Assembly (NCBI RefSeq): GCF_023016045.1
Contig: NZ_JALKAP010000007.1
Span: 124,001-188,000, forward strand
Direction: 5' to 3'
Source: Marinobacter sp. S6332
Lineage (GTDB): Bacteria > Pseudomonadota > Gammaproteobacteria > Pseudomonadales > Oleiphilaceae
Length of the DNA stretch: 64,000 bases
Position numbers and translations under genes: made by a program. Below are positions 1-7,927 of the stretch, one piece after another. Positions within the stretch are counted from its first letter, which is position 1. Every line of letters begins with the position of its first letter. The notes beneath the pieces were generated by a model that made no database searches, had not been told where the DNA came from, and saw only the letters and a list, made by a program, of their open reading frames with translations.

Positions 1-1800
1 GAAACGCAGGCCTATATTGAAAGCCAACTTGAAATACTGCTGCCAGAGTTAGCAGACCGCCACTATTTGCTGGCAGGGGAAAAGCGACGGCAAGGGCGCA
101 AGCCACAAATTTCTCAGAACCGCGAGGCAGATAGAGGGGAACGAAGCTTGAGTGCTGAGGAGCATTACCGACAGGCTGCGGCTTACTACGCGGAATTTGC
201 CGCTACTTTTCCGAACCACCTGCGTACGCCGGAGCGGTTGTTTCTGTTGGCTGAAACCTATGTAGAGCTACAAGAGTGGCCAGATGCCATCAGCGCATTT
301 GAGCGCGTTGCCTATGATTTTCCAGCTGTTGGTACTGTATCTGACCGTGCTGCGGAGGCGGGTTATGCCTCGGTGCTGGCATACCGGGAATATGCCCGCA
401 GTTGGATGAGTGAAACAACGGTGGATCTTTTTGCTTTGCAGGAGATGCAACAGCTTAATCGCCTTCGATTCGTCAATGCTCACCCGCAAGACCCCCGAGC
501 GCCAAGCGTTTATTACATCGCTTTGCAACGGGAATTTGACCAGCAAAACCTTGAAGAGGTCATTCCCATGGCCGAGCGCTTGGCCAACTGGGCGCCAGCA
601 GCAGATCCTATGCTGGTTACCGAGGCTCTACTGCTGGCGGGCCACAGTCTGTTTGAGCTTGGGCGCTACGCTGAAGCCGAACAAACCTACCATGATGCAT
701 TGGCTATGATGGCCGCTCAAGACGACAGGCGATCCGGCATAGAAGAAAACATGGCGGCAGCGGTATTTCGTCAAGCAGATCAGCTGGCAAAGGCTGGAAA
801 TTTAGACGCTGCCGTAAGTGAGTACCTGCGTGTTGGCGCCGTTGCGCCAGCTTCTATACTGAATGCCAATGCGCAATACGATGCGGCCTCTCTTTTGGTT
901 AGCGCCGCACGCTGGGAACAAGCGATTAACGTACTAACCGGGTTTCGCTCGCGTTTTCCCGAGCATGAGCTGGTTGATACTGTGCCAGCAAAACTGGCCC
1001 TTGCTTATCGGGAAACGGGACAATGGGAAAAGGCCGGAGACGAGTTGAATCTAATGGTGGCAATGGCCACCACACCAGAGGAACGAAGGCAAAACCTGCA
1101 GATAGCAGCAGAGCTTTACGATCAGGCCGGTAATCACGCCAAAGCTATAGATACCTGGCGGCAATACGCCAATCGTCACCCCGAGCCAGCGGACATCTAT
1201 ATGGAAGCGGCTAACCGACTGGCCGAGCTTTACCAAATCCGTGGTGACATTGAGAAGCGTAATTTCTGGTTAAACCGGCAAATGGAAAAGGTTGATCAAA
1301 ACCCCGAGCTTGTAGATGAACGCATGCGCTACTTGGCCGCATCTGCCTCCGCAACTCTGGCGCGGGATGCTTTGGCACGCTACGACAGTATCCGCCTGAC
1401 CTTACCTCTGAATAAAAGCATGGTGGCCAAAACGAATGCATTGGAAACGGCTGTGCGTGCCTACCAAAAAACAGCGAGCTATGGGCTGTCGTCGTATGCC
1501 ACAGAAGCTGGCTTTCAGATTGCTCACATATACAGCCGCCTCGGCGCAGATTTGATGGATTCCGAACGTCCGGAAGGCCTCAGCGAACTGGAGCTTTCGC
1601 AATACGAGCTCTTGTTGGAAGAGCAGGCTTATCCATTCGAAGACAACGCTATAGATATCCACGAACAAAACATACTCCGTGCCCGTGAGGGTATTTTTGA
1701 CGAGTGGGTACAACGTAGCTATGAATCCTTGCGTCGCTTGCTTCCCGGCCGCTACAACAAGCCTGAAGTTACCGCCGGGGTGGTTCATGAACTGGGATAA
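1..1800 (+). CDS. TPR-repeat protein, 5' end outside the window
   Basis: The frame is open from base 1, so about 600 residues are seen and the true start lies upstream. The protein is almost entirely helical with TPR-like pairs, for example LFELGRYAEAEQTYHDAL, a second run around PAKLALAYRETGQWEKAGDE, and a third at LYDQAGNHAKAIDTWRQYA. No catalytic motif is visible. Long TPR proteins are known partners of ExbB/ExbD/TonB-type and gliding-type machines, and this one precedes such genes in the same orientation. It overlaps the next gene by 14 bases, which implies co-transcription and coupled translation. A scaffold role in the periplasm is inferred; localisation cannot be judged without the N-terminus. 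Confidence 0.85.
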   Translation, partial: ETQAYIESQLEILLPELADRHYLLAGEKRRQGRKPQISQNREADRGERSLSAEEHYRQAAAYYAEFAATFPNHLRTPERLFLLAETYVELQEWPDAISAFERVAYDFPAVGTVSDRAAEAGYASVLAYREYARSWMSETTVDLFALQEMQQLNRLRFVNAHPQDPRAPSVYYIALQREFDQQNLEEVIPMAERLANWAPAADPMLVTEALLLAGHSLFELGRYAEAEQTYHDALAMMAAQDDRRSGIEENMAAAVFRQADQLAKAGNLDAAVSEYLRVGAVAPASILNANAQYDAASLLVSAARWEQAINVLTGFRSRFPEHELVDTVPAKLALAYRETGQWEKAGDELNLMVAMATTPEERRQNLQIAAELYDQAGNHAKAIDTWRQYANRHPEPADIYMEAANRLAELYQIRGDIEKRNFWLNRQMEKVDQNPELVDERMRYLAASASATLARDALARYDSIRLTLPLNKSMVAKTNALETAVRAYQKTASYGLSSYATEAGFQIAHIYSRLGADLMDSERPEGLSELELSQYELLLEEQAYPFEDNAIDIHEQNILRAREGIFDEWVQRSYESLRRLLPGRYNKPEVTAGVVHELG

Positions 1801-2371
1801 GAATCTAAGCGCGACGCTTCTGCTACTGTTGCTTCTGTCTGGTTGTGCGCTGGGGCCCGGGGGGGTGGATACACCAGAAAACAAGGACGCTCTGAAAGAA
1901 TCGGAAGCGCAATTGCAGGCGGCATTCGCCGAAGCCGTTGTGTTGATGCAAAATGGCGATACGGATGAGGCCGAAGCCCGCTTTGAGCAGATGGCTGCAC
2001 AGTACCCCCAGCGGCCTGGCCCTATTGCCAATTTAGGCTTGCTGGCCTTTCAGGCAGGTGACATGGGACTCGCCCGAAACCGGTTTGAACAGGTTTTGGA
2101 CATGGACCCGGCCCATATCGTTGCGCTCAACCATCTTGGTGTTATTGCCCGGATGACCGGTGATTTCCCGGTAGCTGAACAACATTACCGGAAGGCGCTT
2201 GCTGCAAACCCCGAGTACTTGCCCGCAATACTCAATTTGGCATTTTTGTTGGACATATATCTTGGGGAACCAGCCAAGGCTCTGCCGTTGTATGAGCAAT
2301 ATAAAGCACTTGCAGATGACCCGGACCCACGATTGAAAGACTGGATATTCGATGCAAAAAGCAGAATTTAA
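1787..2371 (+). CDS. TPR-repeat lipoprotein
   Basis: The 194-residue protein starts MNWDKNLSATLLLLLLLSGC, a lipoprotein signal peptide with lipobox LLSG-C. An upstream in-frame ATG at 1679 would bury this signal, so 1787 is chosen. The mature part carries TPR pairs around residues 75-165 (PIANLGLLAFQAGDMGLARN, then VALNHLGVIARMTGDF). It is probably anchored to the inner face of the outer membrane and may link the ExbB/ExbD motor downstream to envelope partners. The start lies inside the upstream TPR gene and the stop is 15 bases before the next start, so this is one operon. Domain and lipidation are seen; function is inferred. Confidence 0.85.
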   Translation: MNWDKNLSATLLLLLLLSGCALGPGGVDTPENKDALKESEAQLQAAFAEAVVLMQNGDTDEAEARFEQMAAQYPQRPGPIANLGLLAFQAGDMGLARNRFEQVLDMDPAHIVALNHLGVIARMTGDFPVAEQHYRKALAANPEYLPAILNLAFLLDIYLGEPAKALPLYEQYKALADDPDPRLKDWIFDAKSRI

Positions 2372-2386
2372 TGCGAGGTACAGGGT

Positions 2387-2695
2387 GTGAGTCCAATAGG
2401 AAAAAGAATCCTTTTTGTGGGCCTGCTATTGCTTAGTGGTTCGTTTGCCCAAGCTCAGGAGTCGAACATAGTGACTATTGAAGGCACCCGTATTCGGGGC
2501 GATCAGGAGGTGCCTACTGTGATGTATTTGGTGCCCTGGCAGCCAGCAAAAGTAGAGGAGCTCCGGGCACCCGACGAGCAATTAATAGTGGAGCACCAAT
2601 TTGCGCCGTTAGAGCGCTACGAGTTTCAACGGTTTGTCCGCTATCATGACGCATTCAATAGTGAGCAGGGCGCAGTGAAACCGGAGGTTCAGTGA
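2387..2695 (+). CDS. small secreted protein of unknown function
   Basis: The 102-residue protein uses a GTG start preceded by GAGGTA. It begins with a signal peptide (basic MSPIGKR, then a leucine-rich core) and a likely cleavage after AQA. The mature part is about 78 residues with no recognised domain; it contains IEGTRIRGDQEVPTVMYLVP and an acidic and aromatic tail. I do not recognise the family. Its place between the TPR lipoprotein and exbB, on the same strand, suggests a periplasmic accessory of that machine. An ATG at 2371 is in another frame and does not give this signal peptide. Confidence 0.75.
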   Translation: MSPIGKRILFVGLLLLSGSFAQAQESNIVTIEGTRIRGDQEVPTVMYLVPWQPAKVEELRAPDEQLIVEHQFAPLERYEFQRFVRYHDAFNSEQGAVKPEVQ

Positions 2696-2830
2696 GATGT
2701 GTGTCACAGTGTATCTGTGCCCGAGTGCAAACTACAACAAACCACAACAAAGACTTCTGCTAACTTAGCCCCTTTAAGGCAGAGCAGCGCTTAGACTATC
2801 TCAAAATTCGGACTATGGAGTGCCCAGAAT

Positions 2831-3520
2831 ATGATCGATACCGCCGTTCGCTTCTTCCAGGAAGGTGGCTTTTTTATGTTTCCGATCGCCGTTGTGCTGA
2901 TCATCGGACTCATTGTAGCCATTGAGCGATACGTATACTTATCTGCTCAAAAGATAACCAATCGCAGGGATTTCAACCGTCTGCACCAGATGATTGCAAA
3001 GCGGGATTTCAAGGGGGCGCTCAATTACGCTCAGGAATCCGGTACCGGCATGTCGACCATGATCGGCTATGGACTTCAGCGGTTAGCACGTCGTCAGGGC
3101 CGTGAAGACATAGAATACGCGATGGAAGAGGGGCTACTGGATGTTATTCCGCGCCTTGAAAAGCGCACTCAATATCTTGCAACCCTCGCCAATATTGCAA
3201 CACTGCTTGGTCTATTGGGCACCATCATTGGTTTGATTGCCGCGTTTACGGCGGTTGCAGCCGCTGACCCTGCACAAAAAGCCAGTTTGCTGTCCCAGAG
3301 TATTTCCGTGGCCATGAACACCACTGCTTTTGGCCTTATGTCGGCAATTCCCATGTTGTTGGTTCATTCCGTTCTGCAAACCAAGACCAATGAAATTGTA
3401 GACAGCTTTGAAATGGCCGGTATAAAGGTTCTTAACCTGCTCAGCGATGGCTCGGGATCGCGCCCGGGTGCCCCGGTGCAAGCTGCATCACCTGCTACCC
3501 CGGCGGCAGCGTCGGCCTGA
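2831..3520 (+). CDS. exbB: ExbB/TolQ/MotA-type proton channel subunit
   Basis: The 229-residue protein has three membrane segments typical of ExbB/TolQ: residues about 12-32 (FPIAVVLIIGLIVAIE), about 115-138 (IATLLGLLGTIIGLIAAF) and about 158-182 (MNTTAFGLMSAIPMLLVH). A cytoplasmic domain lies between the first two. This family forms the pentameric stator around two ExbD/TolR helices and converts proton motive force into work at the outer membrane. GGAG precedes the ATG. The C-terminal tail is Ala/Pro-rich. Genes for two ExbD proteins and a TonB/AgmX-like protein follow directly, so this belongs to a dedicated machine and not to Tol-Pal. The gene symbol is a family name only. Confidence 0.92.
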   Translation: MIDTAVRFFQEGGFFMFPIAVVLIIGLIVAIERYVYLSAQKITNRRDFNRLHQMIAKRDFKGALNYAQESGTGMSTMIGYGLQRLARRQGREDIEYAMEEGLLDVIPRLEKRTQYLATLANIATLLGLLGTIIGLIAAFTAVAAADPAQKASLLSQSISVAMNTTAFGLMSAIPMLLVHSVLQTKTNEIVDSFEMAGIKVLNLLSDGSGSRPGAPVQAASPATPAAASA

Positions 3521-3544
3521 TAACCAGTTGAAGGATTTCAGGCT

Positions 3545-4066
3545 ATGAGACGGAAACATCGTCGATTACAGAGCGAGCCGGATCTCGACATCACGCCATT
3601 CATGAATCTCATGATCGTGCTTGTACCGGTGTTGCTTTTGAACATGGTGTTTGCACACACCAGTGTTCTGGAGCTCAACTTCCCCACCGGCGAGAGTCTT
3701 GCGACAGAGCAGGCTGAAGAGCTGCAAATACAGGTGGTGATCCATGAGGATCGTTTTGTGGTTGCGGATAATCAGGGCGGCGTTATCAAAGCCATTGCGC
3801 AAAACAACGGCGAGTACGATTTCGCCGTACTCAAAGACGTTATGAAGGAGCTGAAAAGCCGCGTTCCCGAGAAAAGGGATGTAATCATCATGCCGTCTCA
3901 GGAAACCTCGTATCAGGTTTTGGTCAGCGTGATGGATACGGTTCGCTCCTACGATGCCGTGGTTGCAGGCAATCTGGTGGAAGCAGAGCTGTTTCCCGAG
4001 ATTTCCCTGGGTGATGCGCCGGTAGTGAATACTGACGAAGCGCAAGAAGCCGGGGGCCAATCATGA
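3545..4066 (+). CDS. ExbD/TolR family protein, first copy
   Basis: The 173-residue protein has a basic N-terminus, one transmembrane helix starting at DITPFMNLMIVLVPVLLLNM, and a periplasmic domain. In E. coli ExbD the helix contains the proton-carrying Asp25 in the context TPFID. Here the aligned position is Asn21 (TPFMN), so the usual charged residue is missing, although Asp13 and Asp15 lie just before the helix. The second ExbD copy downstream keeps its Asp. The gene overlaps the next by 4 bases (ATGA). It is probably a structural partner in a mixed ExbD dimer inside the ExbB ring; that is inference. Confidence 0.9.
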   Translation: MRRKHRRLQSEPDLDITPFMNLMIVLVPVLLLNMVFAHTSVLELNFPTGESLATEQAEELQIQVVIHEDRFVVADNQGGVIKAIAQNNGEYDFAVLKDVMKELKSRVPEKRDVIIMPSQETSYQVLVSVMDTVRSYDAVVAGNLVEAELFPEISLGDAPVVNTDEAQEAGGQS

Positions 4067-4569
4067 AAGAATCCGCAAAAGCCCGCCGTTTGAAGCGCCA
4101 TCATAGGCGCAACAAGAGCCAGAGTAAGATGAATCTGGTGTCGTTAATGGACATCTTTACGATTCTTGTCTTCTTCCTGATGGTTAACTCATCGTCTGAT
4201 GTGCAGGTGCTTAACCAGAGCAGTACTATCAAGTTGCCGGACTCTTCGGCTGTGCAACCGCCGGATGATGTGCTGGCACTGATAGTGACCGATCAGGACA
4301 TCCTCATCAACGGCCGCTTAATTATCAAGCGCGAAGCGCTGCAAAACCTTGAAGGGCAGGTAGAGCCGGGGCTTAAACAGGAGCTGGATTATCAGGCTAG
4401 CCGGTCGGGTGCACCCGCACCGGAAGCTGGGCGGGCGATTACCATTTTGGCAGACCGCGAACTGCCCTACGATCTACTCAAAAAAATCATGTCGACCTGT
4501 GTGGATGCAGGGTATGCGAGCATATCGCTAGCGGTTAACCAACGCTCTAAAGAGAGCACCGGGGTATGA
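4063..4569 (+). CDS. ExbD/TolR family protein, second copy
   Basis: The 168-residue protein has a strongly basic N-terminus (RRLKRHHRRNK) and a single membrane helix with MNLVSLMDIFTILVFFLMV, where Asp30 fits the conserved proton-carrying position of ExbD/TolR. A periplasmic domain follows, ending in a region like the ExbD C-terminal fold (ITILADRELPYDLLKKIMST). It overlaps both neighbours by 4 bases (ATGA), so expression should be tightly coupled. With the first copy, which has Asn at this site, it may form a heterodimer with a single active carboxylate. Confidence 0.9.
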   Translation: MKESAKARRLKRHHRRNKSQSKMNLVSLMDIFTILVFFLMVNSSSDVQVLNQSSTIKLPDSSAVQPPDDVLALIVTDQDILINGRLIIKREALQNLEGQVEPGLKQELDYQASRSGAPAPEAGRAITILADRELPYDLLKKIMSTCVDAGYASISLAVNQRSKESTGV

Positions 4570-5576
4570 CCCGGAATCAGGCTGAGTATCGGTATAGGTT
4601 GCCTTGGAGTCAGGAGAGTGGAGAGCGCAAGCGGTTGCTTTCTACTGCTCTGGTTGTGGCCCCGTTGTTCGTCGCCTTTGCCGGTTACGTCAGCTTGATT
4701 GAGTTGCCTGAACTAGATAGGCAAGTGGCGGAAGCCTTACCGCCGCAATTGGCCAAATTGGTGATCGAGAAGAAAGAGCCCCCCAAGCCGGTTTTACCCG
4801 AGCCAGAGCCCATACCTGAGCCAGAGCCGGAACCTGAAATAAAGCCGGAAGAAAAGCCGGTTGAGGTAGAGCTTGCTAAACCGGAACCCCAGCCCGAACC
4901 TAAACCCGAGCCTCCGGTGCCTGAGCCAGAGCTAAAAGAAGCACCGAAGCCTGAAGCTGTTGCCCAAGCCCGTGAAAAAGCAAAAAACACAGGTGTTTTG
5001 GCGATGGGTGACGAGCTTTCAAAGCTCAGTTCACTGGCTAACTCGATAAAGCTGGATACACCGTTGGCGCAAACTGCCGAGCCAATCACCAGAAAAACCG
5101 AAGATACTTTGGCTGCTAGAGCTACCACCAATGCGCGCAGTGCAGGTGTTCAGGACGCTGCGCTTGAGCGCGAAAGCCGTCAGCTTGCGTTGGCAGAGCG
5201 CGAAAGGGCAGAAGTAGCGGAAGCTGAACGTGTTGCCGAAGCTAGAGAAGTTGTACGGCGCGAAAAGCAGGAAACCGCCTCCAGAACACGGAGCAAGGAA
5301 GATATGAGGCGAACAATGGATACGAACAAGTCCGCTATTTACAGCATCTACAACCGTGAACTTCGGCGTAAACCGTCACTGCAGGGAAGCATTACCCCTG
5401 AGTTGGTTATTGAGCCCAGTGGCGTTGTGTCCAAATGCTCGGTGGTTGAATCGACACTGGGTGAGCCGGGACTGGAGAATAAAATCTGTAACCGGCTAAA
5501 GCTTGTGAATTTCGGATCGCGGCCCGGAATAGGCCAGACAACGATCCGTTACCCGATTGAGTTGCTGCCCGGCTGA
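4566..5576 (+). CDS. TonB/AgmX-like energy transducer with Pro/Glu-rich span
   Basis: The 336-residue protein has a cytoplasmic start, one membrane helix near residues 25-48 (LLSTALVVAPLFVAFAGYV), and a long Pro/Glu/Lys span (about residues 65-135, many PEPEP units) able to cross the periplasm. An Ala/Glu/Arg-rich coiled-coil-like part follows, then a C-terminal domain from about residue 255 (SIYNRELRRKPSLQGSI...). That last domain resembles the AgmX/PglI C-terminal family, which is TonB-like, with cysteines at CSVVES and ICNRL that could pair. It is the last gene of the cluster, overlapping exbD by 4 bases. It is likely the arm that transmits motor force; the target is unknown. Confidence 0.85.
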   Translation: MTRNQAEYRYRLPWSQESGERKRLLSTALVVAPLFVAFAGYVSLIELPELDRQVAEALPPQLAKLVIEKKEPPKPVLPEPEPIPEPEPEPEIKPEEKPVEVELAKPEPQPEPKPEPPVPEPELKEAPKPEAVAQAREKAKNTGVLAMGDELSKLSSLANSIKLDTPLAQTAEPITRKTEDTLAARATTNARSAGVQDAALERESRQLALAERERAEVAEAERVAEAREVVRREKQETASRTRSKEDMRRTMDTNKSAIYSIYNRELRRKPSLQGSITPELVIEPSGVVSKCSVVESTLGEPGLENKICNRLKLVNFGSRPGIGQTTIRYPIELLPG

Positions 5577-5577
5577 C

Positions 5578-5600
5578 GGCTTTCAATTTATTGGAAAGCC
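5578..5600. terminator. hairpin between convergent exbD/agmX cluster and phaC
   Basis: GGCTTTC (5578-5584) pairs with GAAAGCC (5594-5600) around a short A+T loop, right after the stop of the AgmX-like gene. There is no strong T-run, so it is only a possible terminator. Confidence 0.4.
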
Positions 5601-5648
5601 CAATACACCGGAGAGCGCCTAAGCTTCAAATTTTCCTGCTTTAGGGTT

Positions 5649-7448
5649 TTACCCAGCGGCTTCTGCCGCCTTCACCCGCACATAGCTACCGGGTGCGTCT
5701 TCGATGACTTCAAGTTCGCCATCCCCGGGCACCCTAGCGGCGACAGGCTCACCTGCATATTGCTGTATCCATTCCAGCCAATGAGGCCACCAGGACCCCG
5801 GGTGATCCTCTGCGGTTTCAAGCCATTCATCGGGGTTCTCGCTCATGGTTTCGTTTGTCCAATAGCCGTATTTTTCTTTATATGGCGGGTTAATTACCCC
5901 CGCAATGTGGCCTGAACCAGACAAGACGAAACGCACATCGCCGCCATGAACAAGCGCGCCCTTATAGGTGGTTTTCCACTTGGCAATATGATCCTGCCGT
6001 GCCGAAAGAAAGAACGAAGGCACATCGATTTCCTTCAGGTTAATGCTCTCCCCTGCAAAGCTAAGCGCATCTGGTTCAACTAGCTTGTTGTTGAGGTACA
6101 TCTCACGCAAATAAAAACTGTGCATGGCTGCGGGCAGGTTGGTGCCATCCGTATTCCAGTACAGTAGGTCAAAGGCCGATGGCTTTTTCCCTTTCAGATA
6201 GCTGTTTGTCCAGAACGACCAGAAAAGCTCGTTCTCCCTAAGCAAATTGAAGGTAAATGCCATGGCGCGGCCATCGAGATAGCCTTTGTGTTCCAGCATG
6301 CGTTCAATGCCGCGGATTGAATGCTCATTGATGAACACGCCAATGCCGCCTGGATCGGAGAAGTCCAAAAGGCTGGTCAAGTAAGTCGCACTAACGACTG
6401 GCTCTTTCCCTTTCTTCTTTAGCCAAGCCAGAGTTGAAGCCAACAGGGTTCCGCCAATACAGTAGCCGAGAAGGTTCATCTCGTCTTCGCCGGTGGCCGC
6501 AGTTACTGCCTCCATAGCCGCCAAAGGGCCTTCCAGCATATAGTTTTCCCAAGCTTTATCTCGCATCTCCGGCCCGGGGTTGCGCCAGGATATAACAAAA
6601 ACTGTTTGGCCCTGATTAACCAGCCACTGTATGAAAGAGTTTTTGGCTGTGAGATCGAGGATGTAAAATTTGTTGATCCATGGCGGCACAATAAGCAAGG
6701 GGCGCTTACTCACACTTTCTGTTGTCGCCGTGTATTGGATAAGCTGCATCAGGTCATTTTGATACACCACTTTGCCTGGCGTGGTAGCAAGGTTACCGCC
6801 CACTTCGAACGCCGACCTATCAGTCATGCCGACATTGAATAGCGAAGGGTTTTGGCGGAAATCGTCAATAAGCAGCCGTGTGCCATCGACCAGATTCATC
6901 CCCTTGCGCTCCCAGGTTATTTTCAGCGCTTCGGGGTTTGTTATAAGAAAGTTGGCAGGGGAGAGGGCACTGGTGAGTTGGCGCGCATAAAACATCATCT
7001 GCTCACGGCCTGCGGGTGGCAGGCCTTCCATCTCTTCAACCCAATTAAGAAATGCTCTGGAATTGATCAGGTAAGATTGGTGCAGGACATCGAAGGGCAA
7101 ACGAGTGTGCCATTCCTCTGCTTTAAAACGCCGGTCATCTGGATCTGCTTTGGCTACCTGCTCCTTTTCCTGACCGGTCAGCCGGGCTAGAGCATAAGCC
7201 CCAAGGGCCGCGTGCTTGCGGGCGAGATCTACTTCAGCGCCGACAAAGCGTAACGGATGCAGAAGCAGGTCTTCAGCCATGGCTCGATAGGCATCTGACA
7301 TTTCAGTCAAGGTGGAGAGTTTGGCGGCATCCATCATGCCGGAATCTCCAAGCAGTTTCTCGAGCTGCTTTTGACCTTCGCGCACTTTTTTCTCAAATGT
7401 ACCAACCAGTTGGTTGGTCTTTTTTCCTAGCAGATCCAATCCCAGCAT
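5649..7448 (-). CDS. phaC: class I poly(3-hydroxyalkanoate) synthase
   Basis: The 599-residue protein polymerises hydroxyacyl-CoA into PHA storage granules. It has the lipase-like box G-Y-C-I-G-G, whose Cys is the nucleophile, the Asp in SARQDHIAKW and the His in GSGHIAGV, completing the catalytic triad. The length and N-terminal domain fit class I enzymes that act without PhaE or PhaR subunits. It starts 12 bases after the phasin stop, so phasin and synthase form one operon. phaA and phaB are not in the window. The assignment is firm; substrate chain length is not readable, though class I usually means short-chain monomers. Confidence 0.95.
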   Translation of the reverse strand: MLGLDLLGKKTNQLVGTFEKKVREGQKQLEKLLGDSGMMDAAKLSTLTEMSDAYRAMAEDLLLHPLRFVGAEVDLARKHAALGAYALARLTGQEKEQVAKADPDDRRFKAEEWHTRLPFDVLHQSYLINSRAFLNWVEEMEGLPPAGREQMMFYARQLTSALSPANFLITNPEALKITWERKGMNLVDGTRLLIDDFRQNPSLFNVGMTDRSAFEVGGNLATTPGKVVYQNDLMQLIQYTATTESVSKRPLLIVPPWINKFYILDLTAKNSFIQWLVNQGQTVFVISWRNPGPEMRDKAWENYMLEGPLAAMEAVTAATGEDEMNLLGYCIGGTLLASTLAWLKKKGKEPVVSATYLTSLLDFSDPGGIGVFINEHSIRGIERMLEHKGYLDGRAMAFTFNLLRENELFWSFWTNSYLKGKKPSAFDLLYWNTDGTNLPAAMHSFYLREMYLNNKLVEPDALSFAGESINLKEIDVPSFFLSARQDHIAKWKTTYKGALVHGGDVRFVLSGSGHIAGVINPPYKEKYGYWTNETMSENPDEWLETAEDHPGSWWPHWLEWIQQYAGEPVAARVPGDGELEVIEDAPGSYVRVKAAEAAG

Positions 7449-7460
7449 AGTGTGCTCCAG

Positions 7461-7778
7461 CTACTTGGTATCGGGGGTTTCTTCAGATTCACCAGAGACG
7501 GCTTGCTGCATCTCGTCGCGGGCTTCCTTAAGGTAGCTCTGCCATGCCTTCCAATCCTCAGTGAGTTGTTCACTCATAGTTTTCAAGGTTTCTGCTTGGT
7601 CGCCAGTAACCGTCTTGAGGTCTTCAAGGTTGCGTACTTCCGATACTTTCTTCGCCTGCTCCATGGTTACGTCAGCGTAACGACGGAAGGCGCTCATCTG
7701 CATTTCTGCAGCCTTGCTGAATTGCTCAAAAAGTGCCTGATTAATGCGTGTAGCTTTTTCAAACATATCGTTGGTCAT
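7461..7778 (-). CDS. phaP: phasin family granule-associated protein
   Basis: The 105-residue protein is helical and Met/Gln/Glu/Lys-rich, with the phasin-like core MFEKATRINQALFEQFSKAA. Phasins coat PHA granules and control their size. The start is the ATG at 7778, preceded by GGAGCTGTTCTA; a longer frame to 7859 adds an unlikely leader. It is the first gene of an operon with phaC. Family membership rests on the helical pattern and the context. Confidence 0.85.
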   Translation of the reverse strand: MTNDMFEKATRINQALFEQFSKAAEMQMSAFRRYADVTMEQAKKVSEVRNLEDLKTVTGDQAETLKTMSEQLTEDWKAWQSYLKEARDEMQQAVSGESEETPDTK

Positions 7779-7799
7779 TAGAACAGCTCCTTTGTGTAT

Positions 7800-7814
7800 G
7801 ATGATTGCATCATC
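7800..7814. promoter_or_regulatory. 15-bp palindrome upstream of the phasin gene
   Basis: GATGAT-TGC-ATCATC has perfect 6-base arms and lies 22 bases before the phasin ATG, in the 5' leader or promoter. Phasin genes in other bacteria are often controlled by a PHA-responsive repressor (PhaR). The site could be such an operator, but no phaR is in the window. Confidence 0.35.
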
Positions 7815-7927
7815 CTTATTGTGACTGCTCCAGCATGCCATAATCATGACGAACATCAACTAAAGGGTCTGCTTATACTCTGGCGAGACCTATAACTTTT
7901 AGTTAAGAAGCGGAGCTGAGTGTTTCC

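Noticed and set aside
3566..4060. Frame opposite exbD copy 1
   Set aside because: Shadow of a well-supported gene with coupled starts on the other strand.
4685..5131. Ser/Gly-rich frame opposite the Pro/Glu span
   Set aside because: It is the antisense shadow of the repetitive Pro/Glu codons and has no start signal of note.
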